From: a virus
DNA: 64,000 nucleotides
Direction: 5' to 3' (one strand)
IMG/VR virus record: IMGVR_UViG_3300028569_001145
Location: 1 to 64,000 of that record
Shown here in pieces: positions 47,991-59,051 of the stretch; within the stretch, counting starts at the first letter, position 1, and every line of letters begins with the position of its first letter. The notes under the pieces were generated by a model. That model searched no databases. It saw only the letters and a list, made by a program, of their open reading frames with translations, and was not told the DNA's origin. The position numbers and the translations under genes are program-made.

Positions 47991-49225
47991 TGTCAGTACT
48001 TGGTTTTGCAGCTATAAATGATGGAACTAAAGCATCTCTAGCCGGTAATAGCCAGGTATTAGATGCTTTAAAGGCTTCTAAACTTATTGCAACTGGGAGA
48101 GTACTTTCTGTGATCTTAGATGAGACACACCCAAGGTATAAAGAGTTAGGAGGACCTAAAGCTATCGGTGCAGTTGAAATTATAGACATAGCCGGAGGTA
48201 CAGCAGACTATTCTACAACCTCTCAAAATCAAAACTACACAGTAGCTTATCCACTATACCCAGGAGTCAAAAACTATCCATTAATTAATGAGGTTATCTA
48301 CTTAGTTTCACAGCCGAGTAAACAGACTCAAAATAAAACTACAGCATTCTCATTATACTACATTAGTGTAGTTAACCTCTGGAATCATCCACATCATAAC
48401 GCAATACCGTATTCTGCAGGATCAACAACACCTCAGAATTCAAAAAATTACCAAGATGTTGCCGCTGGAAGTGTAAATAAGTTGACAGACTCTTCCGGCA
48501 CTATTAAATTCGGTAATTATTTTAAAGAACGTACGGATATTAACCCGTTAAAGCCTTTTGAAGGAGATCATATACTAGAAGGTAGATTTGGTAATAGTAT
48601 ACGTTTAGGGAGTACCGGAGGCACTAGCCCTTGGTCAACAACCGGGGAACAAGGTAACCCTGTTATGATTTTAAGGAACGGGCAAGGTACTATTGCACCT
48701 GATTCTTGGACCCTACTGCCGGAAGATATCAATCAAGACCTGTCCTCAATTTACCTAACATCAACTCAGAGAATCCCTTTCCTGCCAGCGAGTATAAATT
48801 ACTTTTCGTATAAGCAGAACCCTCCTGAAACTCCAAATCAATTCACAGGAAATCAAATAATACTAACCTCAGGAAGGTTACTCCTCAATGCCTCCGCAGA
48901 CCATCTATTATTAAGCTCAGCTAAAAGTATAAATCTAAGTTCAAACTCATCTGTAAACATAGACACCCAGGAACTAGTGATGCAGACAGGTAATATTTAC
49001 CTAGGTTCTAAATCAGCAAAAGAGCCTTTACTATTAGGAGATACAACTACAGCTCTACTAGATGATTTGATTTCAATAGTAAGCAAACTATTAGAAGCAT
49101 CACTTCAAGCCAATAATGGAGGAGGTCCTATACCTAGTTTAAACAAAGCGGGAGCTGATTTACTAATTAGGTTGCAGAGATTACAAACCTCTGAATTAAA
49201 ATCGAAGTATAATTTTACTGTATAA
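47990..49225 (+). CDS. Baseplate central spike (gp5-like)
   Basis: 411 aa. An OB-like N-terminal part, then a beta-helical C-terminus: GRLLLNASADHLLLSSAKSI then LSSNSSVNIDTQEL and LYLGSK-like repeats ending in EPLLLGDTTTALLDDLI. That repeating pattern is typical of gp5/gpV spikes. No lysozyme domain is visible. It pierces the outer membrane at infection. Confidence 0.8.
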   Translation: MSVLGFAAINDGTKASLAGNSQVLDALKASKLIATGRVLSVILDETHPRYKELGGPKAIGAVEIIDIAGGTADYSTTSQNQNYTVAYPLYPGVKNYPLINEVIYLVSQPSKQTQNKTTAFSLYYISVVNLWNHPHHNAIPYSAGSTTPQNSKNYQDVAAGSVNKLTDSSGTIKFGNYFKERTDINPLKPFEGDHILEGRFGNSIRLGSTGGTSPWSTTGEQGNPVMILRNGQGTIAPDSWTLLPEDINQDLSSIYLTSTQRIPFLPASINYFSYKQNPPETPNQFTGNQIILTSGRLLLNASADHLLLSSAKSINLSSNSSVNIDTQELVMQTGNIYLGSKSAKEPLLLGDTTTALLDDLISIVSKLLEASLQANNGGGPIPSLNKAGADLLIRLQRLQTSELKSKYNFTV

Positions 49226-50385
49226 TGACTCCGGAAGAACTAGAAAAACAACGTCAACAAGAACAGGCAAAAAGAGAGCAGTTTAAGAGGCGAATTAAAC
49301 TCGCAACCTCTATCGCTACAGCCGGAGGAGCAATTGCAGTATCTCAAATCAAAGGTTTAGATAAAATAAATCAAACAATAAACGATAAAGTAGCATCCCT
49401 CCAGAGTAAAGCAATAGGCCAGCTATTAGTACTTGCTTCCGATTTAGGAATTGAGGGTTTAGAAACCGGAATACCTACACTACCTAACCTATGCCCCCCT
49501 GCTGCACTCCTAGATAAAGCACTCGCTATTAGAAATAATTTAGGGGATTCTATTAATATAACAGCAGCTTATATCAATACAGTAAACGCATCTTTAAGAA
49601 TAATTTCAGACTTACTTAATGGAACTATCACAACACTAACTGCTTTAAACCTGCTAAAAACAGTAACATCAGTAGGAGTAAAAGTAATACCGCCAGGTGC
49701 AGTACCTGGAGCAGTTACAGCACTTCTAGCAGACTTAGATGATACCAGAACATTACTTACATTTAAAACAGACGGTACTCCAAAACTACCAGAATTAAAA
49801 AGAGCAGTTGAGATAGGATCAACATACATAAATCAAGCAGCTGTTACTCTAAGTACTATTATAACTCTCCTGGATTTTGTAGATCAAATTTTAATTAAGT
49901 GCGGTAAGAATCCAAATAATATAGGAGATCAAATCAATACCTTACTAGCAACTAAAAAAGCAGAAGATACAACATACAAAGGATTTACATTCAGAATAAT
50001 AGAAAAGCCATTCTCCCCCACCGTTTCCCAGAAGATTGGACAAGCTTTAAATAAAGAAGGTATAGTCTTATTGCAGACAGCACCATCCTTTACTCTAGAC
50101 CCCCAAGTTTTAATTGAGGAATTAAAATTAATAATAGATAGGGATAATCTTACTGCAGACCCTTATACACTGAATGATATAAGTCAAAGCATAAATAACC
50201 CACCGCCCCCAACTACTAAACAAACACCTACTAACCCTGCTGTAAATCAAGACGTTACCCCGCTAGGCTATGCTGGAAAGGTAGTAGGTGAAAAAGGGAA
50301 CCTACCGGTAGGCAACGGATCTTTTGAAGAAGTATATCAATGGACTGGAGATAAGTGGGTATACGTAGAAACTATCAGCATTTAA
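49225..50385 (+). CDS. Structural-block protein, 386 aa
   Basis: Not recognised. A charged coiled N-terminus (EELEKQRQQEQAKREQFKRR), Ala/Thr/Leu-rich helices, then a proline-rich linker (NNPPPPTTKQTPTNP) and a short C-terminal beta domain. Starts on the spike gene stop (ATAATGA). Possibly tail-tube or hub associated. Confidence 0.6.
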   Translation: MTPEELEKQRQQEQAKREQFKRRIKLATSIATAGGAIAVSQIKGLDKINQTINDKVASLQSKAIGQLLVLASDLGIEGLETGIPTLPNLCPPAALLDKALAIRNNLGDSINITAAYINTVNASLRIISDLLNGTITTLTALNLLKTVTSVGVKVIPPGAVPGAVTALLADLDDTRTLLTFKTDGTPKLPELKRAVEIGSTYINQAAVTLSTIITLLDFVDQILIKCGKNPNNIGDQINTLLATKKAEDTTYKGFTFRIIEKPFSPTVSQKIGQALNKEGIVLLQTAPSFTLDPQVLIEELKLIIDRDNLTADPYTLNDISQSINNPPPPTTKQTPTNPAVNQDVTPLGYAGKVVGEKGNLPVGNGSFEEVYQWTGDKWVYVETISI

Positions 50386-50393
50386 TATTTATA
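50385..50393 (+). promoter_or_regulatory. Late-type promoter box ATATTTATA
   Basis: Four bases before the ATG at 50398. Confidence 0.5.
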
Positions 50394-50397
50394 AACA

Positions 50398-50811
50398 ATG
50401 GACGTTAAAGGACTTAAAAAACTCATTAAGGAAACTGTCAGAGAAGCTATTCAAGAAGAATTAAAGGATATCCTTTTAGAAGCCGTTCGTGCACCTAGGT
50501 TGACATTAGAAGGTACGCCGGTAGGCATCGGCGGATACGGTACTCCTAATCAAACTATGACCGAGACAGTCTTGCATAAAACCGCAACAACCCCTTCATT
50601 AAATACTAGAGAGCAGTATGCCTCTCTACTAAACGGTATGATGGAATCTAGAAACGGTAACCTAAATCTAAATTCAAATAACGCAATGTCGTTCGGAGCC
50701 AGTCAAGAATATAGACCACCAGCAACAATCAACACTGCAGGGGAAGGTTCCTCCTTACCGGCAGGAGAGGTTAACCTAAGCCAGATAATGGGCTTGATGA
50801 CTAAAAAATAA
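50398..50811 (+). CDS. Hypothetical late protein, 137 aa
   Basis: MDVKGLKKLIKETVREAIQE is an amphipathic helix start as in other late proteins. The rest is low in charge and Asn/Gly rich. A minor virion protein or assembly factor is possible. Confidence 0.65.
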   Translation: MDVKGLKKLIKETVREAIQEELKDILLEAVRAPRLTLEGTPVGIGGYGTPNQTMTETVLHKTATTPSLNTREQYASLLNGMMESRNGNLNLNSNNAMSFGASQEYRPPATINTAGEGSSLPAGEVNLSQIMGLMTKK

Positions 50812-50815
50812 ATAA

Positions 50816-51229
50816 ATGACCTTCCAAACTAGAAAGATAAATCCTTTAGATATTGACCCTAATACCGGGGTAGGAGTCGGTTTGGAATTTCAAAGTAAAG
50901 GTGTTTTTCAAACAACCTACACCACCCAACAAGCAATCAAGAATAACCTAATCAACTACCTACTAACCGGGCCAGGGGAGAGGTATTTGAATCCCAACTT
51001 TGGATTAGGTTTGCAAAAATACCTCTTTGAACAACTTACCAGTAATACTGAAACTAGCATTGAAGAAGATATTCAGACAGCAGTAAGAGAATATTTTCCA
51101 TCAATTACTATTCAGAATCTAACCATTACACAAAACCCAGATACTTACCAAATTTATATTCAATTAACTTACGTTATAGGCCCTGTAAATTTAGGAGTAC
51201 CAGATACTTTAGAAATAACACTAGGATAA
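50816..51229 (+). CDS. gp25-like baseplate wedge protein
   Basis: 137 aa. TTQQAIKNNLINYLLTGPGE then RYLNPNFGLGLQKYLFE and DIQTAVREYFPSITI is the GPW/gp25 signature. Part of the wedge and sheath start in contractile tails. Four bases after the previous gene. Confidence 0.93.
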   Translation: MTFQTRKINPLDIDPNTGVGVGLEFQSKGVFQTTYTTQQAIKNNLINYLLTGPGERYLNPNFGLGLQKYLFEQLTSNTETSIEEDIQTAVREYFPSITIQNLTITQNPDTYQIYIQLTYVIGPVNLGVPDTLEITLG

Positions 51230-51230
51230 A

Positions 51231-53081
51231 ATGGCTACCAATAAAGATATTAAATATTTAAATAAGGATTTTACTACCCTTAGAAGCCGGTTGATTGATT
51301 ACGCTAAAACGTATTTCCCAACAACCTATAACGACTTTACTCCCGCCTCCCCCGGTATGATGTTTATGGAAATGTCTGCCTACGTAGGAGATGTAATGTC
51401 ATTTTACCTAGACAACCAAATACAGGAAACCTACCTACAGTATGCTCGACAGACTGACAATCTATTTGAATTAGCATATATGTTCGGATACCGTCCCAAA
51501 GTTACTGGGGTCGCTACCGTACCTGTTGACTTCTACCAGCAAGTACCATCAAAACTTTCAGGTTCAGTTTATATACCTGATTTCGATTATACTTTATTAG
51601 TAGCAGAGAATTCAACCATAACTTCTACATCGAATAATACAGTCTCTTTTTTGATCCAAGACAGTGTAGATTTTTCAGTATCATCTTCACAAGACCCAAC
51701 TGAAATTACAATCTATCAAACAGCTGGATCGAATCCGGTCAGCTACTTATTAAAGAAAAGTAGACAAGCAATATCAGCCACCATTAATACAGTAACCTTT
51801 GCCTTCACTACTCCAACACAATTCGATATACGAACTATCACCGGGGATAATATTGTAGGTATTTTAGATATAGTAGATGCTGATGGCAATACCTGGTATG
51901 AGGTAGATTATTTAGGGCAAGATATGGTGTATAAAAAAGTTAAGAACACAAACCCTAACATACCAACTAATTCAGATCCCGATACCGCTTACACCTTAAA
52001 ACTCGAACAAGTACAGAGGAGGTTCACTAGCAGGTTCTTAGACTCAGCAACACTTCAAATTCAATTTGGAGCAGGCACTACAGCAGACTCTGATGAAAAT
52101 ATTGTACCTAATCCAAACAACGTAGGAATAGGCTTACCCTTTGAGCAAAATAAATTAACAACTGCATATTCACCTACTAATTTTATTTTTACAGATACCT
52201 ACGGTATTGCTCCGGCAAACACTACACTAACTGTAAGATACTTAACCGGAGGTGGAGTTCAAGCAAACGTACCTGCCAATGACCTTTTAACATTAGCAGC
52301 AACCGTCAATTACCAAGCAACCAACCTTAATACAAGCACAGCTAATACTTATAGAGCAACTCTAGCAGTTAGTAACCCATTAGCAGCATCAGGAGGAGGT
52401 TCCGGAGATACAATCGAGGATATTCGTCAGAATACTTTAGCAACATTCCCAACACAGTTAAGAACCATAACCCCAGACGACTATTTAATTAGAGCACTAT
52501 CACTACCCTCCAATTACGGTACCGTAGCAAAAGCTTATATTGAACAATCAAAACTAGCTAACCTATTACCTGGAGAGACTCCATCCACTTTAGATCTTTA
52601 CATATTAACTTACGATGTAAATCAAAACCTAGTAACTGCATCTGATACACTAAAACAAAACCTAAGTACGTATTTATCACAATATAGAATGCTAGGAGAC
52701 TCTATTAAAATCAAAGATGGTTTCGTAGTTAATATAGGTATAGATTTTAGCATAACCGTAGATCCTAATTTTAATAGTAGTGAAGTATTATTAAGATGTA
52801 TTCAAGAACTACAAAATTACTTTAAAATAGATAACTGGCAAATTAACCAGCCAATCCTGTTAAAAGATCTTGGAATTCTATTAGACAAAGTAACCGGGGT
52901 ACGTACAGTTAAGACCTTAACTATTAATAATCTAGCTGGAGGATCAATAGGATATTCTAACTACGCTTACGATGTTCAAGGTGCAACCATAGATAACGTA
53001 GTATACCCTTCAATTGATCCAATGATTTTCGAAGTGAAATACCCAAGCACTGATATTAAAGGTAGGGTAGTTTCTCTATAA
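51231..53081 (+). CDS. gp6-like baseplate wedge protein (baseplate J)
   Basis: 616 aa. SPGMMFMEMSAYVGDVMSFY is the baseplate J/gp6 N-terminal helix; SLPSNYGTVAKAYIEQ and later VDPNFNSSEVLLRCIQELQN and ILLKDLGILLDKVTGV match gp6-type wedges. With gp25 it shows a myovirus-type baseplate. Confidence 0.92.
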   Translation: MATNKDIKYLNKDFTTLRSRLIDYAKTYFPTTYNDFTPASPGMMFMEMSAYVGDVMSFYLDNQIQETYLQYARQTDNLFELAYMFGYRPKVTGVATVPVDFYQQVPSKLSGSVYIPDFDYTLLVAENSTITSTSNNTVSFLIQDSVDFSVSSSQDPTEITIYQTAGSNPVSYLLKKSRQAISATINTVTFAFTTPTQFDIRTITGDNIVGILDIVDADGNTWYEVDYLGQDMVYKKVKNTNPNIPTNSDPDTAYTLKLEQVQRRFTSRFLDSATLQIQFGAGTTADSDENIVPNPNNVGIGLPFEQNKLTTAYSPTNFIFTDTYGIAPANTTLTVRYLTGGGVQANVPANDLLTLAATVNYQATNLNTSTANTYRATLAVSNPLAASGGGSGDTIEDIRQNTLATFPTQLRTITPDDYLIRALSLPSNYGTVAKAYIEQSKLANLLPGETPSTLDLYILTYDVNQNLVTASDTLKQNLSTYLSQYRMLGDSIKIKDGFVVNIGIDFSITVDPNFNSSEVLLRCIQELQNYFKIDNWQINQPILLKDLGILLDKVTGVRTVKTLTINNLAGGSIGYSNYAYDVQGATIDNVVYPSIDPMIFEVKYPSTDIKGRVVSL

Positions 53082-53084
53082 TTC

Positions 53085-53093
53085 ATATTTATA
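53085..53093 (+). promoter_or_regulatory. Late-type promoter box ATATTTATA
   Basis: Four bases before the ATG at 53098. Confidence 0.5.
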
Positions 53094-53097
53094 ACAA

Positions 53098-54198
53098 ATG
53101 GCTGTTTACAAACTCTTTCCTGAAAAAGACGCTACTCTGTATAGCGAGTACCCGGTTATGAATTCCGGTATCGATGAGATAATAGAAGCTACTACAGCAA
53201 CCAATATAGCCGGACAACAAACCACCAGTCGATTTTTAGTTCAATTCAACCAAGCGCAAATTCAAGACGTATTTAGTAGCAAAATTACCGGATCCTATGA
53301 TGCATACTTAAGGTTGTTTATGGCTAAAGTTGAAGGATTGGCACAAGATACTTTAATATACTGCTACCCAGTTTCAGGATCATGGGCTAACGGTACCGGT
53401 AAATACTTAGATAACCCGGCAGTAACCGACGGAGTAAGTTGGACTTACAAAATAACATCAGGTTCTGGAGCATGGGATACAATCTTTTCAGAAGGAAATG
53501 CAACTGGATCTTGGTCCGGAACTAATACAGGAGGGGGTAATTGGTATACTTCAAGTCTTTATGCTCAAAGTGCTTCCTTGCAGTATAGATCAACTTTTGA
53601 CCTTAACTTAGAAGTTACTAATGTAGTTAATGCTTGGAGCGGTAGTATTATCGAGAATAATGGGTTTATAGTTAAACAAGAAAATGCTGCAGAATTTGAC
53701 CCTAGCCGGAATGTTGAATTTAAATATTTTTCAACAGACACTAATACCATATACCCACCACAGTTAGAATTCAGATGGGACGACTATATCTTTAATACCG
53801 GATCATCTACACAAACTATTATAAATACCTCCAATATAGTTGCTACACTGCCCAACAATCCTGGAGTATATCAACCAGATTCTATTCAAAGATTTAGAAT
53901 CAATTGTAGACCTCAATTCCCAACCAGAGTCTTTACTACCTCCTCCCTATATACAACTAATTATTATCTACCAACAGCATCATACTGGGCAATCAAAGAC
54001 CTAGATACTGATGAGTTCGTAGTTGATTTTGACACAGTATATACAAAGGTTTCTGCTGATGCTAACAGCAACTACTTTGATGTGTATATGAATGGGTTAG
54101 AACCTGAGAGATACTATAAGATCCTAATTAAAACTACTATTGACAATAGTGTTAAGATTTTAGATGACGACTACTACTTTAAAATAGTAAACGGGTAA
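53098..54198 (+). CDS. Baseplate/tail protein with DNRLRE-like beta domain
   Basis: 366 aa. MAVYKLFPEKDATLYSEYPV... and RFLVQFNQ, YLRLFMAKVEGLAQDTLIYC, SWANGTGKYLDNP look like the N-terminal part of DNRLRE/CBM-type surface proteins. C-terminal Ig-like strands. Minor tail or adhesin protein. Confidence 0.65.
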   Translation: MAVYKLFPEKDATLYSEYPVMNSGIDEIIEATTATNIAGQQTTSRFLVQFNQAQIQDVFSSKITGSYDAYLRLFMAKVEGLAQDTLIYCYPVSGSWANGTGKYLDNPAVTDGVSWTYKITSGSGAWDTIFSEGNATGSWSGTNTGGGNWYTSSLYAQSASLQYRSTFDLNLEVTNVVNAWSGSIIENNGFIVKQENAAEFDPSRNVEFKYFSTDTNTIYPPQLEFRWDDYIFNTGSSTQTIINTSNIVATLPNNPGVYQPDSIQRFRINCRPQFPTRVFTTSSLYTTNYYLPTASYWAIKDLDTDEFVVDFDTVYTKVSADANSNYFDVYMNGLEPERYYKILIKTTIDNSVKILDDDYYFKIVNG

Positions 54199-54551
54199 TG
54201 AGTGAGCAAGTTTCAATATCTAAACAAGTCTTTGAAAGCCGACAATACCGTCAGATTATAGATACGAATTTTACACAACTGACTGTCGGAGATGGAGCCA
54301 CAACAACTACTCCTGCCCCCTTGCCTACTGTTTCTGAATTTTTTGAGTATTATTCGGATTTATTTTTTCAAATACCAAAACAAGGAGAAATTAACTCACA
54401 CGAATACTTAATACAACAGAGTAGTGAGTATGTAGGAGGTCAAGCAGTCAATCAAGATATCCTTGCTCTGCAGCAAGAAATAACAGCTTTAAGAGAAGAG
54501 AACTTGCAATTACAGGAACAATTACTTAACTTATCAAGAACAAATGGATAA
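54198..54551 (+). CDS. Small structural-block protein with coiled coil
   Basis: 117 aa. Extended N-terminus (FESRQYRQIIDTNFTQL), C-terminal coiled coil ILALQQEITALREENLQLQE. Overlaps both neighbours by 1-8 bases. May trimerise the large tail protein encoded next. Confidence 0.65.
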   Translation: MSEQVSISKQVFESRQYRQIIDTNFTQLTVGDGATTTTPAPLPTVSEFFEYYSDLFFQIPKQGEINSHEYLIQQSSEYVGGQAVNQDILALQQEITALREENLQLQEQLLNLSRTNG

Positions 54552-57500
54552 AACAGTATACATTGAGAACATACCGTCTATTGAACTAGGAGGTCAAACA
54601 TACCAATCCTCAGATACTGCATTAATATCCTCTTTTGATACTGAGAATGCTTTTGACTCTACAGTCAACTATATTGAGTATCACATATACAACGGGAATA
54701 AATTTCTTATTGATACTATTGAGAATCTAGATTCTTATAGGATTTATAACAACCAGGTTTATATAGATCCTGAGCAGGATTTAGAATCTAGGGTATTCCA
54801 ACCAGGGCAATATTATAGCGTCTATAATTTCCTAACCCCGGTACTATCATCAAGCTTTCAAGAAACTTTTTACATCTCAGAAATATCAACAGATAGAACT
54901 GAATTAAGACTTGCAAGCACTGATATACTAGGAGGTGATATTATAGACAGTACAGAAGCACTCAAAACCTTAATAGACTCCTCACCATACTATCAGGATT
55001 TTTATTTAAATTTTGGCAATAATAATTTAGTTATTGCTAACAATATTTTATTAGATGATTCTGATCCGGAGAATATAACTGTTTTAATTAAGCTATACGA
55101 ACCGCTTGCAGATTCGTTTCAATTAAATTCACAGTGTTGGGCTGTTCAAAAGATTGCTGAATCTTTAGCTTATCTTTTCAACGTACAGATGTCTTTTGAT
55201 TCAGTAGATGAATTAATAAGAATTAAAGGACCCAACACAAACATACTAGCTCTAGAATCAGGTAATAAATCTACAGAGATTGTAGCAAGTTCTGATTTAC
55301 TATATACTACTGAGGATAGTCTTAAAAATCAACTGCAGAGTTACTTACAAGAAGCAGGTAGTGATTTAAATATAGACTACTCAGAATATACTAATTTTGT
55401 TTTCTTCTCTAAAGCAGAAACCAGATTAGAGAATTTTTACTATAAACTAGGTTTAATAGAAGAGTATGCATATAGTGCTAGTCTATATACAGACACTACT
55501 AATTTTTACAATTCAGGAAGTTCAACATACTGGGAGAGCAAACTCAAGGAAGTTATAACCAACTTCGATGGATATGAATACTACTTGTATTTTGAATCAG
55601 GATCAACAACCTGGCCAAAATCAAACAGCACACCTCCATACACCAACTACCCGACTACATCCTCACAGGCAGTAGCATGGTTAAACACACAACTAGCAAC
55701 TGCAAGTATTTACGATACTGAGAATAAAGACTCTTTAATAAACTCAGTACCTCTCTATATTAGAGAAAATTCTGACAACCTAAATTACCTACTATTTGTA
55801 GAGATGGCCGGACAGCATTTTGATGATATCTGGCTCTACATTCAAGCAGTTACTGAAAAGTACAACAATATTAATGGAGTAAATAAAGGGCTATCTAAAG
55901 ACTTAGTAGGGATAGCTTTAAGAGATTTTGGAATTAAACTATACCAGAATAACTTTACATCCGATAACTTATACAGTACATATTTGGGAATTACCCCATC
56001 CGGAAGCCTGTTACCGTATACCGGCCAAGAATTAATAAATACCTACGTTACTGCATCAGCAACCGGTTCATTAATACCGGTAAATGACCTTTCTTCTGAG
56101 ATACACAAGAGGTTATATCACAACCTACCCCTATTAGTGAAGAAAAAAGGAACGGCAGCTGGATTGAGGATACTAGCCAATATTTACGGAGTTCCAGCTT
56201 CAATCTTAAGAATCAATGAATTCGGAGGAAAAGATAAAAATACAAATACCTGGGACTATTGGCAGAATACTTTCGACTACAGTTTTAATACTCAAGGTAT
56301 AAATTACTTAACATCTTCTTTTGCTGTAAATACAGCCTGGGGAGCTATTAATAATGTACCTAGTGCTGTTGAATTTAAGTTTAAAACCACAGGACTGCCA
56401 GCAGCTTCTAACTATTCTCAAAGTTTATGGGCCACCGATAAAAACGTGGGGCTAAGGTTAAAATACACCGGTACTGGATTAACCTCTGGATCATATTCAG
56501 GATCTATTGTAGACCCGTACTTCGAATACGGTTACCTAGAATTCTTCCCAGACATTACAGATTTAAATTCAAGTGCTAGTATTTACTTGCCGTTCTTTGA
56601 TGGGGGTTGGTGGTCTGTTTTAGTTAATAAGAACTCTAATAGTGACTATACTCTGTATGTAGGTAATTCATTATATAGCGGCAATGATGGTAATACCTTA
56701 GGGTTTACATCAAACTCAACTGTAAATAAGTTAGGAAACTGGTCAGGAAGTGCTGTATCTTATTTCGGAACATCTTCTTTGAATGCAAGCACATTCTCAG
56801 GATCTTTACAAGAGATTAGGTATTATAAAAATGCACTGAGTCAATCAGTATTTAATGACTTTATAATGAATGGAAGTTCAATTGAAGGCAACGGTATAAA
56901 CTCCGCACCGGATCAATTAATCTTCCGAGCATCTTTAGGAGGTGAGCTTTATACTAGTTCAATTTCAATACACCCTAAAATATCCGGAGAGTGGGTAACT
57001 ACATCTTCATTCGCTTCTGACAGTACTTTTTATTTTAATACAACTCCGGTTTTTACTGCTAATAATTTAATTTCTTTCTACGATCAACCAGTAACAGGTA
57101 TTAAAAACCCAGTTTCTGATAAAATTAATATTCAAGGTAAAACAGTATACGGAAACGTACTTTCTACTTTAACAACCCTACAGCAAAGCTATCCAGCAAG
57201 TTCATCATTTACACGTGACGTAAATTATTTAGAAGTAGGATACTCTCCTCAGAATGAAATCAACGAGGATATTACGGATTCAATTGGGTATTTTAATATC
57301 GGAGACTATATTGGAGATCCAAGGCAATTCTCATCCTCAACATTATCTTACCCTGAGCTAGATTCTTTAAGAGATTCTTATTTTGAAAAGTACAATAAGT
57401 CTTACGACTACCAAGATTATTTCAGGTTAATTAAATTCTACGATAATTCACTGTTTAAGTTAATCAAAGATTTTATACCTGCTAGAACTGCTGCAGCTAC

Positions 57501-59007
57501 TGGTGCTATCGTTAAACAGCATTTACTAGAAAGAAACCGCCAAAGATCTGCTCAAATTACCTACTCAGAACCTTATTATACAGCATCAGTTACTTCGCTA
57601 CCTAGAGACTATGAGACTGGATCTATCGGAGTATTTGATGGAGGGTCTGGAGGATCAGTTAATCAGTGGGTAAACATAAGCCAATCATACACAGCATCAG
57701 TTTTAGGTTTAGCAGGACTGGTAACCTTTATTGAATCCTCCGAGTATGAATTTTATAACGGGCAATATTCAGGATCAAATATTGAGTGTCAATTATCGCA
57801 TTCTATCAACACTACACCGTTGTTAAATAATGTAAGTTCAAGCAGACTTTCAACCGTTTACGAAGATGTTGATTACAATTCAGATGCTTTAAACCCAACT
57901 AACCTACCATTCATACAATCAGGTTCTGCATTCAAAGCAGCTGTACAAGATTCAAATTATGCTTCCGGCAGTGTTTGGAATATACCAAGATATGAAGGAT
58001 CAGAAAATACCGGACAGTACAACTACACTATTAATTTCCCGAGCACATCTATTGCACCAGGCTATCCAATAGATGACTTTTCAGAATACATTGCATACTT
58101 TGATTGGGTTGGAGGATCAGATCCACAGTACCCAGGTGGTGGTAATGTTCACATTATAAGTTTAATTAAAACCGACGGAACAGTAATTGGATTAGATACT
58201 GCAAACAAGAATTTAGATATTGTCGAGAAAATATTCAAAGCAGGTACGTCTCCTACAATATACATACAAACTTATAGTTCAATTGAACCCACTACACCAA
58301 CCACAGTAGTAGAAGGAGGGGCCTTGTACCAAACAATTATGTTCGGTACCGGGAGTGATATTAGAGGTATTTCTGTAGAAAGTAACGGTAACAATAATGC
58401 AGTAAACGTTTTATTTACAACCAGTAGTATAAATACCCTAGTTGATAGTGCATCTATTGCAGGAGGGGATAATGGACTATACGCTCTGCAAACAGGTACA
58501 GCAAGTGTTGGTATCATAGATTTAATAGGAAGTATTTCCGACGGAGTAGGTATCTACAACAACACTCTAGGTAGTATAGCAGGGCAGAACGGAACTAGTT
58601 TATATTTCCCATACAGGGATTCTTTATTTCCTTTAAAGTATGGAGATTTTATTAGATTCGGTACAACAGGCTCATACAGTCAGAATAATATCTACGCACT
58701 CGATGGTACTTTCCAAGCTAGCGGCTTACTCCAAATAAAGCAGATAAATTTAGGACCATCTCCAGTAAGTACTTCAAGCATAGAAGTAACTCCTGTAATC
58801 ACTGGACATATAACAGGGTCTTTACAAACACCGTTCAACGGAAGTTACGTAAACCAGAACTACCGTATCTTTAGAAGAATACCTAATGAAACTTTTATAT
58901 TAATTCAGAATAAACCGGTAAACCCGGGAGCCGGTGTAATAGTACCACATAATTTTAACCCTAATTACGATCCAATACAATTGGCAAGACAAGTTGGTTT
59001 AATTTAA
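54544..59007 (+). CDS. Large tail/baseplate protein with LamG-like domain
   Basis: 1487 aa. VPSAVEFKFKTTGLPAASNY...SLWATDKNVGLRLKY and GWWSVLVNKNSNSDYTLYVG (about 600-760) is a laminin-G/concanavalin-like domain, a likely glycan binder. FIPARTAAATGAIVKQHLLE marks a conserved C-terminal part. Repeated SGS/TGS strings suggest beta-rich modules. Probably host recognition or baseplate periphery. Confidence 0.75.
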   Translation: MDKTVYIENIPSIELGGQTYQSSDTALISSFDTENAFDSTVNYIEYHIYNGNKFLIDTIENLDSYRIYNNQVYIDPEQDLESRVFQPGQYYSVYNFLTPVLSSSFQETFYISEISTDRTELRLASTDILGGDIIDSTEALKTLIDSSPYYQDFYLNFGNNNLVIANNILLDDSDPENITVLIKLYEPLADSFQLNSQCWAVQKIAESLAYLFNVQMSFDSVDELIRIKGPNTNILALESGNKSTEIVASSDLLYTTEDSLKNQLQSYLQEAGSDLNIDYSEYTNFVFFSKAETRLENFYYKLGLIEEYAYSASLYTDTTNFYNSGSSTYWESKLKEVITNFDGYEYYLYFESGSTTWPKSNSTPPYTNYPTTSSQAVAWLNTQLATASIYDTENKDSLINSVPLYIRENSDNLNYLLFVEMAGQHFDDIWLYIQAVTEKYNNINGVNKGLSKDLVGIALRDFGIKLYQNNFTSDNLYSTYLGITPSGSLLPYTGQELINTYVTASATGSLIPVNDLSSEIHKRLYHNLPLLVKKKGTAAGLRILANIYGVPASILRINEFGGKDKNTNTWDYWQNTFDYSFNTQGINYLTSSFAVNTAWGAINNVPSAVEFKFKTTGLPAASNYSQSLWATDKNVGLRLKYTGTGLTSGSYSGSIVDPYFEYGYLEFFPDITDLNSSASIYLPFFDGGWWSVLVNKNSNSDYTLYVGNSLYSGNDGNTLGFTSNSTVNKLGNWSGSAVSYFGTSSLNASTFSGSLQEIRYYKNALSQSVFNDFIMNGSSIEGNGINSAPDQLIFRASLGGELYTSSISIHPKISGEWVTTSSFASDSTFYFNTTPVFTANNLISFYDQPVTGIKNPVSDKINIQGKTVYGNVLSTLTTLQQSYPASSSFTRDVNYLEVGYSPQNEINEDITDSIGYFNIGDYIGDPRQFSSSTLSYPELDSLRDSYFEKYNKSYDYQDYFRLIKFYDNSLFKLIKDFIPARTAAATGAIVKQHLLERNRQRSAQITYSEPYYTASVTSLPRDYETGSIGVFDGGSGGSVNQWVNISQSYTASVLGLAGLVTFIESSEYEFYNGQYSGSNIECQLSHSINTTPLLNNVSSSRLSTVYEDVDYNSDALNPTNLPFIQSGSAFKAAVQDSNYASGSVWNIPRYEGSENTGQYNYTINFPSTSIAPGYPIDDFSEYIAYFDWVGGSDPQYPGGGNVHIISLIKTDGTVIGLDTANKNLDIVEKIFKAGTSPTIYIQTYSSIEPTTPTTVVEGGALYQTIMFGTGSDIRGISVESNGNNNAVNVLFTTSSINTLVDSASIAGGDNGLYALQTGTASVGIIDLIGSISDGVGIYNNTLGSIAGQNGTSLYFPYRDSLFPLKYGDFIRFGTTGSYSQNNIYALDGTFQASGLLQIKQINLGPSPVSTSSIEVTPVITGHITGSLQTPFNGSYVNQNYRIFRRIPNETFILIQNKPVNPGAGVIVPHNFNPNYDPIQLARQVGLI

Positions 59008-59017
59008 CAAAATAACT

Positions 59018-59026
59018 ATATTTATA
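59018..59026 (+). promoter_or_regulatory. Late-type promoter box ATATTTATA
   Basis: Twenty-five bases before the GTG at 59052. Confidence 0.4.
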
Positions 59027-59051
59027 ACATATAACTAATTAATTAAAAACA